The notes under the pieces were generated by a model. It did no database searches. It was not told where the DNA came from and saw only the letters and a program-made list of their open reading frames with translations. DNA of 64,000 bases. Origin: Bifidobacterium platyrrhinorum. GTDB lineage: Bacteria > Actinomycetota > Actinomycetes > Actinomycetales > Bifidobacteriaceae. Each line of letters begins with the position of its first letter. Positions within the stretch are counted from its first letter, which is position 1. Location of the stretch: the NCBI RefSeq assembly GCF_010667645.1, contig NZ_WHZV01000008.1, positions 91,630-155,629 on the forward strand. The letters are read 5' to 3'. The position numbers were made by a program, and so were the translations under genes. Below are positions 36,791 through 45,680 of this stretch, one piece after another.

Positions 36791-38380
36791 ATGAACGAAC
36801 CGATGCATGTCGAGCGGTACTCGACCTTCGAACTCAACCTCACCGGAACCGCCGACGGCAACCCCTACGCGGACGTCGAACTGTCCGCCACGTTCACCCA
36901 CACGGCGACCGGCCGCACGATCGAGGTCGGCGGCTTCTACCGCGGCGAGGGCCGCTACAGCGTGCGCTTCATGCCCACCGACACCGGCGCATGGACCTAC
37001 GAGACGCACGGCACCGACCCGGCGCTCGCCGGCCACACCGGCGAGATCGCCGTCGACCCCGCATCCGAAGGCAACCACGGCCGCGTGCTGCCCGCCAAGG
37101 ACGTCGCCAAGGGGGCCGCCCGCGACGCCTACGGTCCCGAGCTCGCCTACCGCTTCAGCTATGAGGACGGCACCGACTACCAGCCGTACGGCACCACCTG
37201 CTACGCATGGACCAACCAGGCGCCTGACGTGCAGGACCGCACCGTCGACACCCTCGCGCACGCGCCGTTCAACAAGATCCGCATGTGCGTCTTCCCGAAG
37301 TTCTACGACTTCAACACCGCCGACCCGGCCATGTTCGCCTACCCGGGCTCCATGGCCGAGGGCTTCGACCACACGCGCTTCAACGAGCCGTTCTTCGAGA
37401 ACCTCGACCGCCGCGTCGCGCAGCTGCGCGACCTCGGCATCGAGGCGGACGTCATCCTGCTGCACCCGTACGACAAGCCCGAATGGGGCTTCTCGAAGAT
37501 GACCAAGGCCGAGGACGAGTTCTACCTTAGGTACATGGCCCGCCGCTACGGCGCCTACCGCAACATCTGGTGGTCCCTGGCCAACGAGTACGACCTCATG
37601 CCATGGAAGAGCCTCGAGGACTGGCGCGACTACGCCCGCGTCGTCATGGGCAACGATGCGTTCGGCCACCTGCGCTCCATCCACAACTGCATCCCGATCT
37701 ACGACTACAACGAGCCGTGGTGCACCCACTGCTCCATCCAGCGCGTCGACGTCACCCGCACCACCGAATGCGTCGCCGACTGGCGCAGGGCGTACGGCAA
37801 GCCGGTCGTGTGCGACGAACCCGGCTACGAGGGCGACATCTACTGGGGTTGGGGAAACCTCACCGGCGAGGAACTCGTCCGCCGCTTCTGGGAGGGTGCC
37901 ATGCGCGGCGGCTACGTGACCCACGGCGAGACCTTCATCGACAAGGGCGAGCAGGTCTGGTGGGCCCACGGCGGCGAACTGCACGGCGAATCGCCGGCCC
38001 GCATCGCCTTCATGAGGAAGATCTTCGCCGACGTCCCGCTCGACGCCACGCCGCTCGACGCCTCCCTCGCGCCCGACGACGTCTGGCCGGTCGCATCCCC
38101 GTTGCCCGAGGGCACGACGCTGACCCCGTCGCTCGAGAAAGGCGTCCAGTACTGGGACGTGCCGGTCCTGCGCTCCGGCACCGGTTTCCAGCTCGTATAC
38201 CTCAGCTGGTTCCGCCCCGCCTACCGCGAGTTCCCGCTGCCCGCCGGCGCCAGGTACGAGGTCGACGTCATCGACACGTGGAACATGACCGTCGAGACGC
38301 TGCCCGGCGTCTACGAGGGCAAGGTGAGGGTCGACCTCGGGCGCCAGTACATGGCCGTGCGCATCCGCAAGGTCGCCTGA
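36791..38380 (+). CDS. DUF5060/DUF4038/DUF5605 glycosidase-like protein
   Basis: The 529-residue protein has an N-terminal beta-sandwich (DUF5060: YSTFELNLTGTADGNPY...VGGFYRGEGRYSVRFMP, residues ~5-85). A TIM barrel of the apiosidase-like DUF4038 type follows (~110-430: TTCYAWTNQ, NKIRMCVFPKFYDF, ILLHPYDKPEWGFSKM). The candidate catalytic Glu residues are in WWSLANEYDLM and VVCDEPGYEGDIYWG. The C-terminal DUF5605 beta domain ends VRIRKVA. The fold implies a retaining glycosidase, but the substrate is not established; apiose- or rhamnogalacturonan-type links are known for relatives. No signal peptide is seen. It starts at ATG 36791 after AGAAGG. A GPH symporter gene follows. Confidence 0.82.
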   Translation: MNEPMHVERYSTFELNLTGTADGNPYADVELSATFTHTATGRTIEVGGFYRGEGRYSVRFMPTDTGAWTYETHGTDPALAGHTGEIAVDPASEGNHGRVLPAKDVAKGAARDAYGPELAYRFSYEDGTDYQPYGTTCYAWTNQAPDVQDRTVDTLAHAPFNKIRMCVFPKFYDFNTADPAMFAYPGSMAEGFDHTRFNEPFFENLDRRVAQLRDLGIEADVILLHPYDKPEWGFSKMTKAEDEFYLRYMARRYGAYRNIWWSLANEYDLMPWKSLEDWRDYARVVMGNDAFGHLRSIHNCIPIYDYNEPWCTHCSIQRVDVTRTTECVADWRRAYGKPVVCDEPGYEGDIYWGWGNLTGEELVRRFWEGAMRGGYVTHGETFIDKGEQVWWAHGGELHGESPARIAFMRKIFADVPLDATPLDASLAPDDVWPVASPLPEGTTLTPSLEKGVQYWDVPVLRSGTGFQLVYLSWFRPAYREFPLPAGARYEVDVIDTWNMTVETLPGVYEGKVRVDLGRQYMAVRIRKVA

Positions 38381-38400
38381 TCCCAGCCTCCCGCCATCGC

Positions 38401-38435
38401 CGGTGCGGCCCTCCCCGAGCGGGAGGGCCGCACCG
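38401..38435 (+). terminator. Intercistronic hairpin, DUF5605 gene to GPH symporter
   Basis: Perfect 15-bp arms CGGTGCGGCCCTCCC and GGGAGGGCCGCACCG with a 5-nt loop, without a T-run. Confidence 0.6.
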
Positions 38436-38481
38436 CGCATGCCCTCCTCTTTTCCCATCGGTTCGTTCCAAAGGATTCGTC

Positions 38482-39828
38482 ATGTCCCAACGCTCCTCCC
38501 GTCTTACCCTCCTGACCAAATTCGCCTTCGGCATGGGCGACTTCTGGACGTCCATCGGCAACATCGCGATGTCCACCTACCTGACGATGTTCTATACCGA
38601 CGTGGTGCGCCTGTCGCCCGCGATGGTGGCCTCGATGCTGCTCGTCGTGCGCCTCGCCGTCGCTTTCTGGGACCTGTCCGTCGGCATCCTCGTCGATCAG
38701 ACCAAGTCGCGTTGGGGCAAGGCCCGCCCGTGGATGCTCTTCGGCGGCATCGCGTACGGTGTCGCCTTCCTGTTCCTGTTCGCCGACCCGTTCGGGAACT
38801 CCCTCGCCGGCATCGTCTACGCGTGGGTCGTCTACACGCTCGTCAACGTCGCCTACTCCACGGTCAACGTCGCATACGCCTCGCTCACGTCGCTGCTCAC
38901 CGACGACACCAACGAGAAGACCACGCTCAACATCTTCCGCATGACCACCGCGAACGTGGGCGCCATGCTCGTCTACGTGCTCGCCATGCCGGTGATCGGC
39001 ATGTTCGGCGGGTCGTCGATCGGCTGGAGCGTGTTCTTCGGCGTGATCGCCGTGATGATCCCGTTCGGCTACTGGTTCACGTTCGCGAACACGCACGAGG
39101 TCGTGGGCTCCGACGACGCCGACCCGGGCAAGAACCGCCATTCGGTCGCCGCGCACTTCCGTGCGCTCGTGCGCAACAAATACTGGTGGCTCACGCTCGG
39201 CCTCAACTTCGCGCTGTGGATGTACAACGGCATCGCCAACGGCATGGCCGCCTATATCGCCAAGTACGTGCTCGGCAATCCGAACCTGACCGCCGTGATC
39301 GGCCTGGCCACCGTAATCCCGATGGTCGTCGTGCTGCCGTTCGCCGGCCCGGTCGTCGCCCGCTTCGGCAAGCGCAATTCGTCGCTGGTCGGCCTGATCC
39401 TCGTCGTCGCCGGCAGCCTGCTGGTGTTCGTCGATCCGAGCAACCTGTGGGTGTTCTTCGTATCGATCATCGTGCGCATGGTCGGCATCGTGCCGATGAA
39501 CGCCGCCCTCAACGCGATGAGCGCCGACGTGGTCGACTACGGCGAATGGAAGACCGGCGTGCGCTCCGACGGCATCGTGTTCAGCTCCTCGAGCTTCTCG
39601 ATGAAGGTCGCGATGGGCGTCTCCGCCGCGGCGATCGCGTGGGTGCTCGGCGCCTCCGGCTATGACGGCGGCTCCGCCATGCAGTCCGCGGGCACAATCG
39701 CCGCCATGGTGAACACCTTCGTGTGGGTGCCGATCGCGATGGTCGCCGTCATGGCCGCGCTCCTGTGGTTCTATGATCTCGACGGACGCATCGACGGCAT
39801 CGCGTCCGACCTCGCCTCCCGCCGCTGA
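38482..39828 (+). CDS. GPH-family sugar:cation symporter
   Basis: The 448-residue protein is a MelB/XynB-like symporter of the glycoside-pentoside-hexuronide family. It begins with KFAFGMGDFWTSIGNIAMSTYLTMFYTDV, has the cation-site Asp in GDF and in FWDLSVGILVDQTKSRWGKARPW, and the late VDYGEWKTGVRSDGIVFSSSSF motif. About 12 TM segments are visible. ATG 38482 follows AAAGGA with long spacing. It shares an operon with the DUF5605 hydrolase, so it probably imports that enzyme's substrate. It converges with tetR-4. Confidence 0.92.
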   Translation: MSQRSSRLTLLTKFAFGMGDFWTSIGNIAMSTYLTMFYTDVVRLSPAMVASMLLVVRLAVAFWDLSVGILVDQTKSRWGKARPWMLFGGIAYGVAFLFLFADPFGNSLAGIVYAWVVYTLVNVAYSTVNVAYASLTSLLTDDTNEKTTLNIFRMTTANVGAMLVYVLAMPVIGMFGGSSIGWSVFFGVIAVMIPFGYWFTFANTHEVVGSDDADPGKNRHSVAAHFRALVRNKYWWLTLGLNFALWMYNGIANGMAAYIAKYVLGNPNLTAVIGLATVIPMVVVLPFAGPVVARFGKRNSSLVGLILVVAGSLLVFVDPSNLWVFFVSIIVRMVGIVPMNAALNAMSADVVDYGEWKTGVRSDGIVFSSSSFSMKVAMGVSAAAIAWVLGASGYDGGSAMQSAGTIAAMVNTFVWVPIAMVAVMAALLWFYDLDGRIDGIASDLASRR

Positions 39829-39959
39829 GCGGCGGCCCCGGCGGTCCATATGAGACGGCCCCGCCATGGGCCGCATCCCGATCGTCGGACTGGGTAATCC
39901 GGATCCGATGACCGGAGGTGCGGTTCATGGCGGGGGCCGTCTCGTCGTATTCGTCGGGG

Positions 39960-40574
39960 TCAGCGATAACCCTCCCAATGGGGCAGGGGGAAGAGGATGT
40001 CCTCGTACTCGGCCCAGCTGGCGGCGAGGTCGATGTCCGGCTCGCCCAGCCAACGCAGCTCCAAGCCCTCCAGCGCCGAGCCGACGCACATCGACAGCAT
40101 GCCGATTTTGTGCGGGGTGTCGTATTCGGGCGGCAGCTTCCACGGGTATCCGGCGATCTGGTCGCGCAGTCTGCCGCCACGCATTGCATAGTGCTCGTGG
40201 GCCGGGTGGTCGGGGTCGATGGCCTCGGCGCGCAGCACCAGATAGAGCTGCACCATCCGCGCGCGTTCGATGTTGTCCCGCACGATGGCCCGGTAGTACG
40301 CGGGCATGAGCATCGGGTCGCGCTCGCGTTCCTCGTCGGTCATGGCGAGATGGCTCTTGATGTACGCGTTGGCCTCGTTGTCCGCGTCGTAATGCCGCAG
40401 CGCCAGCGTGAGCAGCCCGTTCTTGTTCTTCACGTATTTGAGCAGTCCGGCCTGCGTGATGCCCACGCGGTCGGCCACCTCCTGGATGGTCATGCCGTAA
40501 TAGCCGCGCTCGGCCACCACCTGGGTGGCGGCGTCGATGATCTCCCTGAGTCGCGCCTCGCCGCGTGCTCCCAT
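39960..40574 (-). CDS. TetR-family regulator (TetR-4)
   Basis: The 204-residue regulator starts at ATG 40574 after AAAGGA (8-nt spacing); a longer in-frame start at 40658 lacks support. The HTH is VVAERGYYGMTIQEVADRV and GITQAGLLKYVKNKNGLL. It ends DILFPLPHWEGYR, a variant of the shared tail. It is divergent from the OFA transporter gene at 40861. Two GTAAGTA/TACTTAC palindromes in the gap overlap the transporter promoter. Confidence 0.92.
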   Translation of the reverse strand: MGARGEARLREIIDAATQVVAERGYYGMTIQEVADRVGITQAGLLKYVKNKNGLLTLALRHYDADNEANAYIKSHLAMTDEERERDPMLMPAYYRAIVRDNIERARMVQLYLVLRAEAIDPDHPAHEHYAMRGGRLRDQIAGYPWKLPPEYDTPHKIGMLSMCVGSALEGLELRWLGEPDIDLAASWAEYEDILFPLPHWEGYR

Positions 40575-40724
40575 GTCTTCGGTCCTTTCCTGTGCGGTGG
40601 TGTCTTCCCGGTCGCCGTATGCCCGACGATGGCGGCGCCCGAGGGCGGTGCGCGTCATGTGCGTCGCGTCCTGGCTTGTGCCGATTGTACGGCCGTCCGG
40701 TTTCCGTCCCGGCGTGTCGTGGGT

Positions 40725-40753
40725 TTGACACGTAGGTAAGTAAGTACTAGCTT
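40725..40753 (+). promoter_or_regulatory. Promoter of the OFA transporter-esterase operon
   Basis: TTGACA (40725-40730), a 17-bp spacer and TAGCTT (40748-40753). The spacer is filled by GTAAGTAAGTAC half-sites of the operator. Confidence 0.75.
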
Positions 40754-40784
40754 ATCTTACATCACAAAAAGTAAGTACTTACTT
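40736..40784. promoter_or_regulatory. Two TetR-4-type operators
   Basis: Site 1 (40736-40760) contains GTAAGTAAGTAC and, after a short gap, CTTATCTTAC. Site 2, AAGTAAGTACTTACTT (40769-40784), is a perfect 16-bp palindrome. They cover the spacer, -10 and early transcript. Confidence 0.75.
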
Positions 40785-40860
40785 ACTGACTGATCCGGCG
40801 GACGCCATGGAGGGGCCCACCGGCGGCAAACAACCACATCACACGAACACGGAGGTTCGG

Positions 40861-42123
40861 ATGTCAGTCAACAAGTCTTCGGCCCGCTCCTGGTGGGTCT
40901 TCATCGGATGCTGCGTGCTGTCCCTGGTCGGATTCGGCCTGATCGTCAACACGCCCGGCTTGTACTTCACCACGCTGGGTGAGGTACTGCACGTCTCGCG
41001 CACCCAGGTCGCCCTCGCCTCGTCCATCATGGCGTTCGCCGCCCTGCCGGCCATGCTGTTCGCCGGCAAACTGATGAAGCTCATCGACGCGCGCGTGCTC
41101 ATCAGCGTGTGCATCGCCGGCGTGGCGGCCCTGTTCTTCGTCCAGTCCTTCTTCAACGCCGTGTGGCAGTTCTACGTCTCCTTCGCGCTGATGGGCGTCC
41201 TGTACGTCATCCCGATCGCGCTCGCCCCCAGCGTGCTGCTTGCCAACTGGTTCGAGGCCAAGCTCGGCACCGTGATGGGCATCGCGCTCGGCCTGTCCGG
41301 CATCGGCGGCACCATCTTCAACCCGGTCGTCTCCGCGTTCATCACCAACCTCGGCTGGCAGAACTCCTACCGCATCACCGCGATCATCCTGCTCGTGTGC
41401 ATCCTGCCGTTCTCCCTGTTCGTGTTCAAGTTCCGCCCCGACGAGTCCAAGGGCGAATACGCCTACGGCCACGTCGAAGGCAAGGCCGAGGACGGCGCCA
41501 AGGGCGACGTCGAGCTGCCGGGCCTCGCCGCCAAGCAGGCGTTCCGCACCCCGACCTTCCTCCTGTTCGCCGCCGTCGGCGTGCTGCTGCAGTTCGTGGC
41601 CGGCGTGGTCCAGCACATCTCCGCCCATGAGATCTCCCAGGGCCTGACCCTCGAGCAGGGCGCGCTCGTCGTCTCCGGCATCATGCTCGGCGCCGCCGCC
41701 GGCAAGGCCAGCATCGGCATCCTCCTCGACTACCTCAAGCCCGAGATCACCGTCGTCATCTACTCGCTCATCGGCCTGTCCGGCTGGGGTCTCATGGCCG
41801 TCGCCACCTCGCCCACCCCGGCCATCGCCGCCGGCTTCATGGCCGGCATCGGCCAGGGCGTCCTCCTGGTCGCCCTGCCCTGGTTCATCCGCCAGTCCTT
41901 CGGCCAGCGCGACTACAGCGAGATCCTGTCCATCAACGGCATGCTCGGCGGCATCGCCTCCGCCATCGCCGTCACCGCCCACGGCGCCGTGTTCGACGCC
42001 ACCGGCTCCTACGCCCCGTCCCTGTTCGGCAACGTGGCCCTGTACGTCGTGGCCGCCCTCTGCATCATCATCGGCTTCCGCATGCGCCCGTTCAAGGAGG
42101 CCAAGAAGGCCGGGGAGGCCTGA
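40861..42123 (+). CDS. OFA-type MFS transporter (monocarboxylate/anion-like)
   Basis: The 420-residue, 12-TM protein resembles the oxalate:formate antiporter / monocarboxylate branch of MFS: it has the WWVFIGC start, LANWFEAKLGTVMGIALGLSGIGGTIFNPV in TM5 region, and a hydrophilic central loop. GGAGG lies 5 nt before ATG 40861. Unlike the glycoside modules, it is followed by two esterase-type hydrolases rather than glycosidases, so the cargo may be an organic acid or an aryl ester (inference). Control by TetR-4 is likely from the operators. Confidence 0.85.
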   Translation: MSVNKSSARSWWVFIGCCVLSLVGFGLIVNTPGLYFTTLGEVLHVSRTQVALASSIMAFAALPAMLFAGKLMKLIDARVLISVCIAGVAALFFVQSFFNAVWQFYVSFALMGVLYVIPIALAPSVLLANWFEAKLGTVMGIALGLSGIGGTIFNPVVSAFITNLGWQNSYRITAIILLVCILPFSLFVFKFRPDESKGEYAYGHVEGKAEDGAKGDVELPGLAAKQAFRTPTFLLFAAVGVLLQFVAGVVQHISAHEISQGLTLEQGALVVSGIMLGAAAGKASIGILLDYLKPEITVVIYSLIGLSGWGLMAVATSPTPAIAAGFMAGIGQGVLLVALPWFIRQSFGQRDYSEILSINGMLGGIASAIAVTAHGAVFDATGSYAPSLFGNVALYVVAALCIIIGFRMRPFKEAKKAGEA

Positions 42124-42201
42124 TCCCGCCCGGGTGGCCCGGGGATTGTCCGGGCCGCCCGTTTCTCTCCGACAACGTTTTCCGTTTCCGTTTTCCCGTC
42201 T

Positions 42202-42225
42202 CATCCATCCCATCCCATCCCATCC
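42202..42225. repeat. Short CATCC tandem array
   Basis: Nearly five copies of CATCC precede the CocE-type gene in the 160-bp gap after the transporter. Confidence 0.8.
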
Positions 42226-42297
42226 GCTTTCCGATCCTCATCGCCGCACGGCCTACGACAACACCGCCGCGCGGCGGACATGCAAAGGAGCATCATC

Positions 42298-43977
42298 ATG
42301 AGCGACGTCGACGACTTCCTGACCCGCTACCTCAACAACATCGCCAACCAGTACGAATCCTCCCGTTTCAAGCCGGAATGCGAGCCCGGCGAGCGCGAGA
42401 CCGTCAAGGTCGCCTGCCGCGACGGCGTGGAGCTGACCGTCGACATCTACAAGCCCGCCACCCCCGGCCCCTGGCCCACCATCGTGGTGCGCTGCCCCTA
42501 CCCGCAGCAGGTCGAGCTGTGGAGGCTGCACGGCGAACAGCTCAACCGACGCGGCTACGCGATGGTGTGCGAATGGTGCCGCGGCACCCACACCTCCGGC
42601 GGCACATGGGAGCCGAACGTCAACGAGCGCAACGACGGCGCCGACCTGCTCGCCTGGTGCGAGGAGCAGGACTGGATCGACGTGATCGGCCTGTGGGGCA
42701 CCTCCTACCTGTCCCTGACCTGCTGGACCGTGGCCGACATCACCACCCCGAAGGTCGCCTCCATCTGCGCCAACCACTACGGCACCGACCGCTTCTCCTC
42801 CGCCTACCAGAAGGGCTCGTTCCGCTGCGACGTGCTCACCGCCTGGGCCATGCAGAACGCCGGCCACCCGGTGTCCGCCGACTACCTCGAATCCGCGCGC
42901 CATCTGCCGCAGATGACCGTCGACGAGGACATGTGGGGCGGACGCCTCGACTGGTACCGCGACTGGATCAGCCATCCCAAGGGCGACGACCCCTACTGGG
43001 ACGAAGGCTTCTGGGGCCTGCTCAAGCAGATCCCGAGCCGTGTGAAGGTGCCGATGTTCATCCACGAAGGCTGGTTCGACCACCATCTCGGCAGCGCCCT
43101 GACCGGCTACGCCTCGCTCGACGAGGAGATCAAGAAGCACTCCTGGCTGCGCATCGGCTGCTGGAACCACTACTTCCTCAACCCCCTCGAAGGCCTCGAA
43201 CCCGAGCACCTGGACGCCACCGAAGTGCCCGCCGCGCTCGAATGGTTCGACCTGACGCTCAAGCGCAGGCAGACCCCGGAACGCAAGGTGGAATACTACG
43301 AGGTCGGCGACGACTCCTGGCACACCGCCTCCTCCTGGCCGCTGCCCGCCGGTGATACCCGGCAGGTCAGCCTCTACCTGGCCGAGGACGGCGCGCTGGC
43401 CGGCGAGGCGCCCAAGGCCGCGTCGGAGGTCGGATACGATTACGACCCCGCGGACCCGGTCATGACCCGCGGCGGCGAGGCGCTGCTGACCACCATGAAC
43501 GAGATCGGCGCGCGCATCCAGCCCGAACCGAACTGGCGCGACGACGTCGTCACCTTCGAATCCGAACCGCTCGAACACGACCTGCACATCCAGGGCAGGA
43601 TCAGCGTGGACCTGTACGTCTCCTCCAGCGCGCCGGACACCGCGTTCACCGCCAAGCTCATGTGCGTGGACCCGGACGGCACCGCACGCAACTACCGCAC
43701 CTCCATCACCACCATCGGCCTGGACACGCCCGACGCCGCGCCCTACACGCCCGGCGAGACCCGCCGCGTGACCATCGACATGTGGGACATCTGCTGGAAG
43801 GTGCCCGCCGGATCGCGCATCCGCTGCGACATCTCCTCCTCCGACTTCCCGCAATACGCCGTGCACACCAACCACGCCGGCCTGTGGAGCGAGCAGACCG
43901 ACACGCAGGTGGCGCACCAGACCATCCACATGGGCGCCGACGCCCCGTCCGCCATCGTGCTGCCGGTGCGCGGCTGA
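42298..43977 (+). CDS. CocE/NonD-family alpha/beta hydrolase
   Basis: The 559-residue protein has the X-Pro dipeptidyl-peptidase/cocaine-esterase layout. The alpha/beta hydrolase core (RDGVELTVDIYKP, TIVVRCPYP, EWCRGTHTSGG) has nucleophile Ser136 in GLWGTSYLS, Asp in HEGWFDHHLG and His in IGCWNHYF. The C-terminal jelly-roll (~325-559) starts DSWHTASSWPLP. Members hydrolyse esters or acyl-amide bonds, including aryl esters. The nucleophile elbow GTSYLS differs from the common GxSYxG. AAGGAG gives 7-nt spacing to ATG 42298. Its neighbours are an OFA transporter and an HSL esterase, suggesting an ester-cleavage operon. Confidence 0.9.
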   Translation: MSDVDDFLTRYLNNIANQYESSRFKPECEPGERETVKVACRDGVELTVDIYKPATPGPWPTIVVRCPYPQQVELWRLHGEQLNRRGYAMVCEWCRGTHTSGGTWEPNVNERNDGADLLAWCEEQDWIDVIGLWGTSYLSLTCWTVADITTPKVASICANHYGTDRFSSAYQKGSFRCDVLTAWAMQNAGHPVSADYLESARHLPQMTVDEDMWGGRLDWYRDWISHPKGDDPYWDEGFWGLLKQIPSRVKVPMFIHEGWFDHHLGSALTGYASLDEEIKKHSWLRIGCWNHYFLNPLEGLEPEHLDATEVPAALEWFDLTLKRRQTPERKVEYYEVGDDSWHTASSWPLPAGDTRQVSLYLAEDGALAGEAPKAASEVGYDYDPADPVMTRGGEALLTTMNEIGARIQPEPNWRDDVVTFESEPLEHDLHIQGRISVDLYVSSSAPDTAFTAKLMCVDPDGTARNYRTSITTIGLDTPDAAPYTPGETRRVTIDMWDICWKVPAGSRIRCDISSSDFPQYAVHTNHAGLWSEQTDTQVAHQTIHMGADAPSAIVLPVRG

Positions 43978-44081
43978 GACGGACGCTACGGAAACGGCCA
44001 AGACGACAAAGACGAAAGACAACGGAAACAGCAAGCGCATCGAAAATGAGCGCCGAACCATACGAAAGGACACCGATACCG

Positions 44082-45002
44082 ATGATCAGTCAGGAAGCAC
44101 GCGACCTGTTCGCCGCGAACGTGGCGGCCATGACCGCCGGAGACGCCCCGCATCTGGCCGCGCAGGTGCTGCCGGAAGGCGTGGAACGCCGCAAGGACGT
44201 CGCCTACCTCGACGACGGCGCCGAAACCCATCTGCTGGACGTCTACACGCTGGCAGACGCCGATGCGGACGCCAAGCTGCCCGTGATCGTGGACTTCCAC
44301 GGCGGCGGCCTGTACTACGGGTCCAAGGAGAACAACGAGTGCCGCGACATGCTGCTCGCCAGGCAGGGCTTCGCCGTGGTCAACGCCAACTACGGCCTGG
44401 TGCCGTCGGTGAGCTTCCCCACGCAGCTCAAAGACGCGATGGCCGTGCTCGACTGGGTCCGCGACCACGGCGCCGAATACGGTCTGGACGCCGGGCGCGT
44501 GTGCGTGACCGGCGACTCCGCCGGCGGCGCGCTCGCCCTCTACCTCACCGCCGCCAACGGTTCGCCGCAGCTCGCCGGCGCGCTGGGATTGACGCCCTCC
44601 GGCGTCGATGTGAAGGCCCTCGTGGTGACCTCCGGCATGTTCCGCCTGTCCGGCGGCGTGCACGCCACCGCGCTGAGCTACTACATGGAAGGCTACCTGC
44701 AGACCCCCGCCGACCACATCAAGGTCGACAGGTACCTCGACCTCGACAGACTCGTGGTGGACGGCGCCGTGCCGCCGGTGTACATGATCACCAGCGTGGA
44801 GGACTTCATCGCGGACAACACCTACGAGCTGGCCCGCATCCTGCACGCCCGCCACAAGGACCACGCCATGAGCGTGTGGCCCAAGGGCGACGAACGCGCG
44901 CTCGGCCACGTGTTCAACATCGTCCAGGCCGGCGACCCGGACGCCTCCGAGGCGCACCAGGTCGTGCGCGACATCGCCGGCTTCTGCAAGCGGTACATCT
45001 GA
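44082..45002 (+). CDS. HSL-family (family IV) carboxylesterase
   Basis: The 306-residue alpha/beta hydrolase shows the oxyanion motif FHGGGLYYGS and nucleophile Ser146 in VTGDSAGGALALYL. The acid is in ITSVEDFIADN, with the His in GDERALGHVF near the C-terminus. It probably cleaves small acyl or aryl esters in the cytoplasm. The start is less certain: ATG 44082 has AAAGGA 11 nt upstream, while ATG 44046 has no ribosome site. It is the third gene of the OFA-CocE-esterase operon. A feruloyl- or chlorogenate-type ester is an attractive but unproven substrate, given padC elsewhere in the island. Confidence 0.88.
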   Translation: MISQEARDLFAANVAAMTAGDAPHLAAQVLPEGVERRKDVAYLDDGAETHLLDVYTLADADADAKLPVIVDFHGGGLYYGSKENNECRDMLLARQGFAVVNANYGLVPSVSFPTQLKDAMAVLDWVRDHGAEYGLDAGRVCVTGDSAGGALALYLTAANGSPQLAGALGLTPSGVDVKALVVTSGMFRLSGGVHATALSYYMEGYLQTPADHIKVDRYLDLDRLVVDGAVPPVYMITSVEDFIADNTYELARILHARHKDHAMSVWPKGDERALGHVFNIVQAGDPDASEAHQVVRDIAGFCKRYI

Positions 45003-45026
45003 TCCCGTCCGGTTTCGGACGGCCGG

Positions 45027-45155
45027 AGGGTCCCGGTCGGGCGGTCGGCGGACTTCTCCATCGGACGGCCGGTGGCTTCCCGTCGGATAATCGGCGGATT
45101 CCCGGTCGGACGGCAAGAAGGTCCCCGGTCGGACGGCAGACGGATTCCCGGCGGC
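45027..45155. repeat. Imperfect ~23-bp tandem repeats
   Basis: Four to five units resemble ATTCCCGGTCGGACGGCA. They follow the esterase gene; the 45003-45680 gap has no gene. Confidence 0.65.
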
Positions 45156-45271
45156 GTCCCGATCGTCGGAACCATGCCGACATTCCGGTCGGCGGAACAT
45201 GCCAACATTCCGTGGCCGCCCGCGACGCCAAGGTCCTGTGAGGTGCGATTTTCCACCACATGGGACCTCTT

Positions 45272-45320
45272 GCATACGAAAACCCCGGTTACCTGAGATG
45301 GAACCGGGGTTTTCGTATGC
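45272..45320. terminator. Perfect 19-bp hairpin carrying the TTTTCGTATGC motif
   Basis: Arms at 45272-45290 and 45302-45320 (right arm AACCGGGGTTTTCGTATGC) with an 11-nt loop. It would terminate both directions and is the best-preserved copy of the dispersed repeat motif. Confidence 0.8.
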
Positions 45321-45344
45321 CAAAGTGGCGCATGGAATACGTTT

Positions 45345-45660
45345 CCTCCGGCTTCCGGCCGTTTGGCCGGGGAGAACGTGCCCGAATCGATGGCCTTCGT
45401 ATGGTTGTCATCGGCTTCGCATCGCCATACCGGAAGGAACGTACGCAGGCGGATGGTTGCCATACTTTTTCTCCGGTCGGTCCGCGCCGGGCCGGGAAGA
45501 ACGTACTCGGGTCATTGGCTGTCGTGCGTTTGTTTCGGTCTTGGGGCTGTTGCCGGAAGAAACGTGTTCGGGCCATTGGCTGTCGTGCGTTTTCTCCGGT
45601 CTCGGAGCTGTTGACCGGGGAGAACGTACACCGCCCGTCAAGCGCGGTACGTTCCCTCCG
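45345..45660. repeat. Degenerate ~61-bp repeat units (copy C of the dispersed family)
   Basis: CATTGGCTGTCGTGCGTTT recurs with a 61-bp period (45513 and 45574), each followed by CTGTTG and a CCGG...GAACGT segment. About four degraded units end at the tetR-5 stop region. Confidence 0.7.
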
Positions 45661-45680
45661 GCTTGTCCCGGGCGCCGGGG

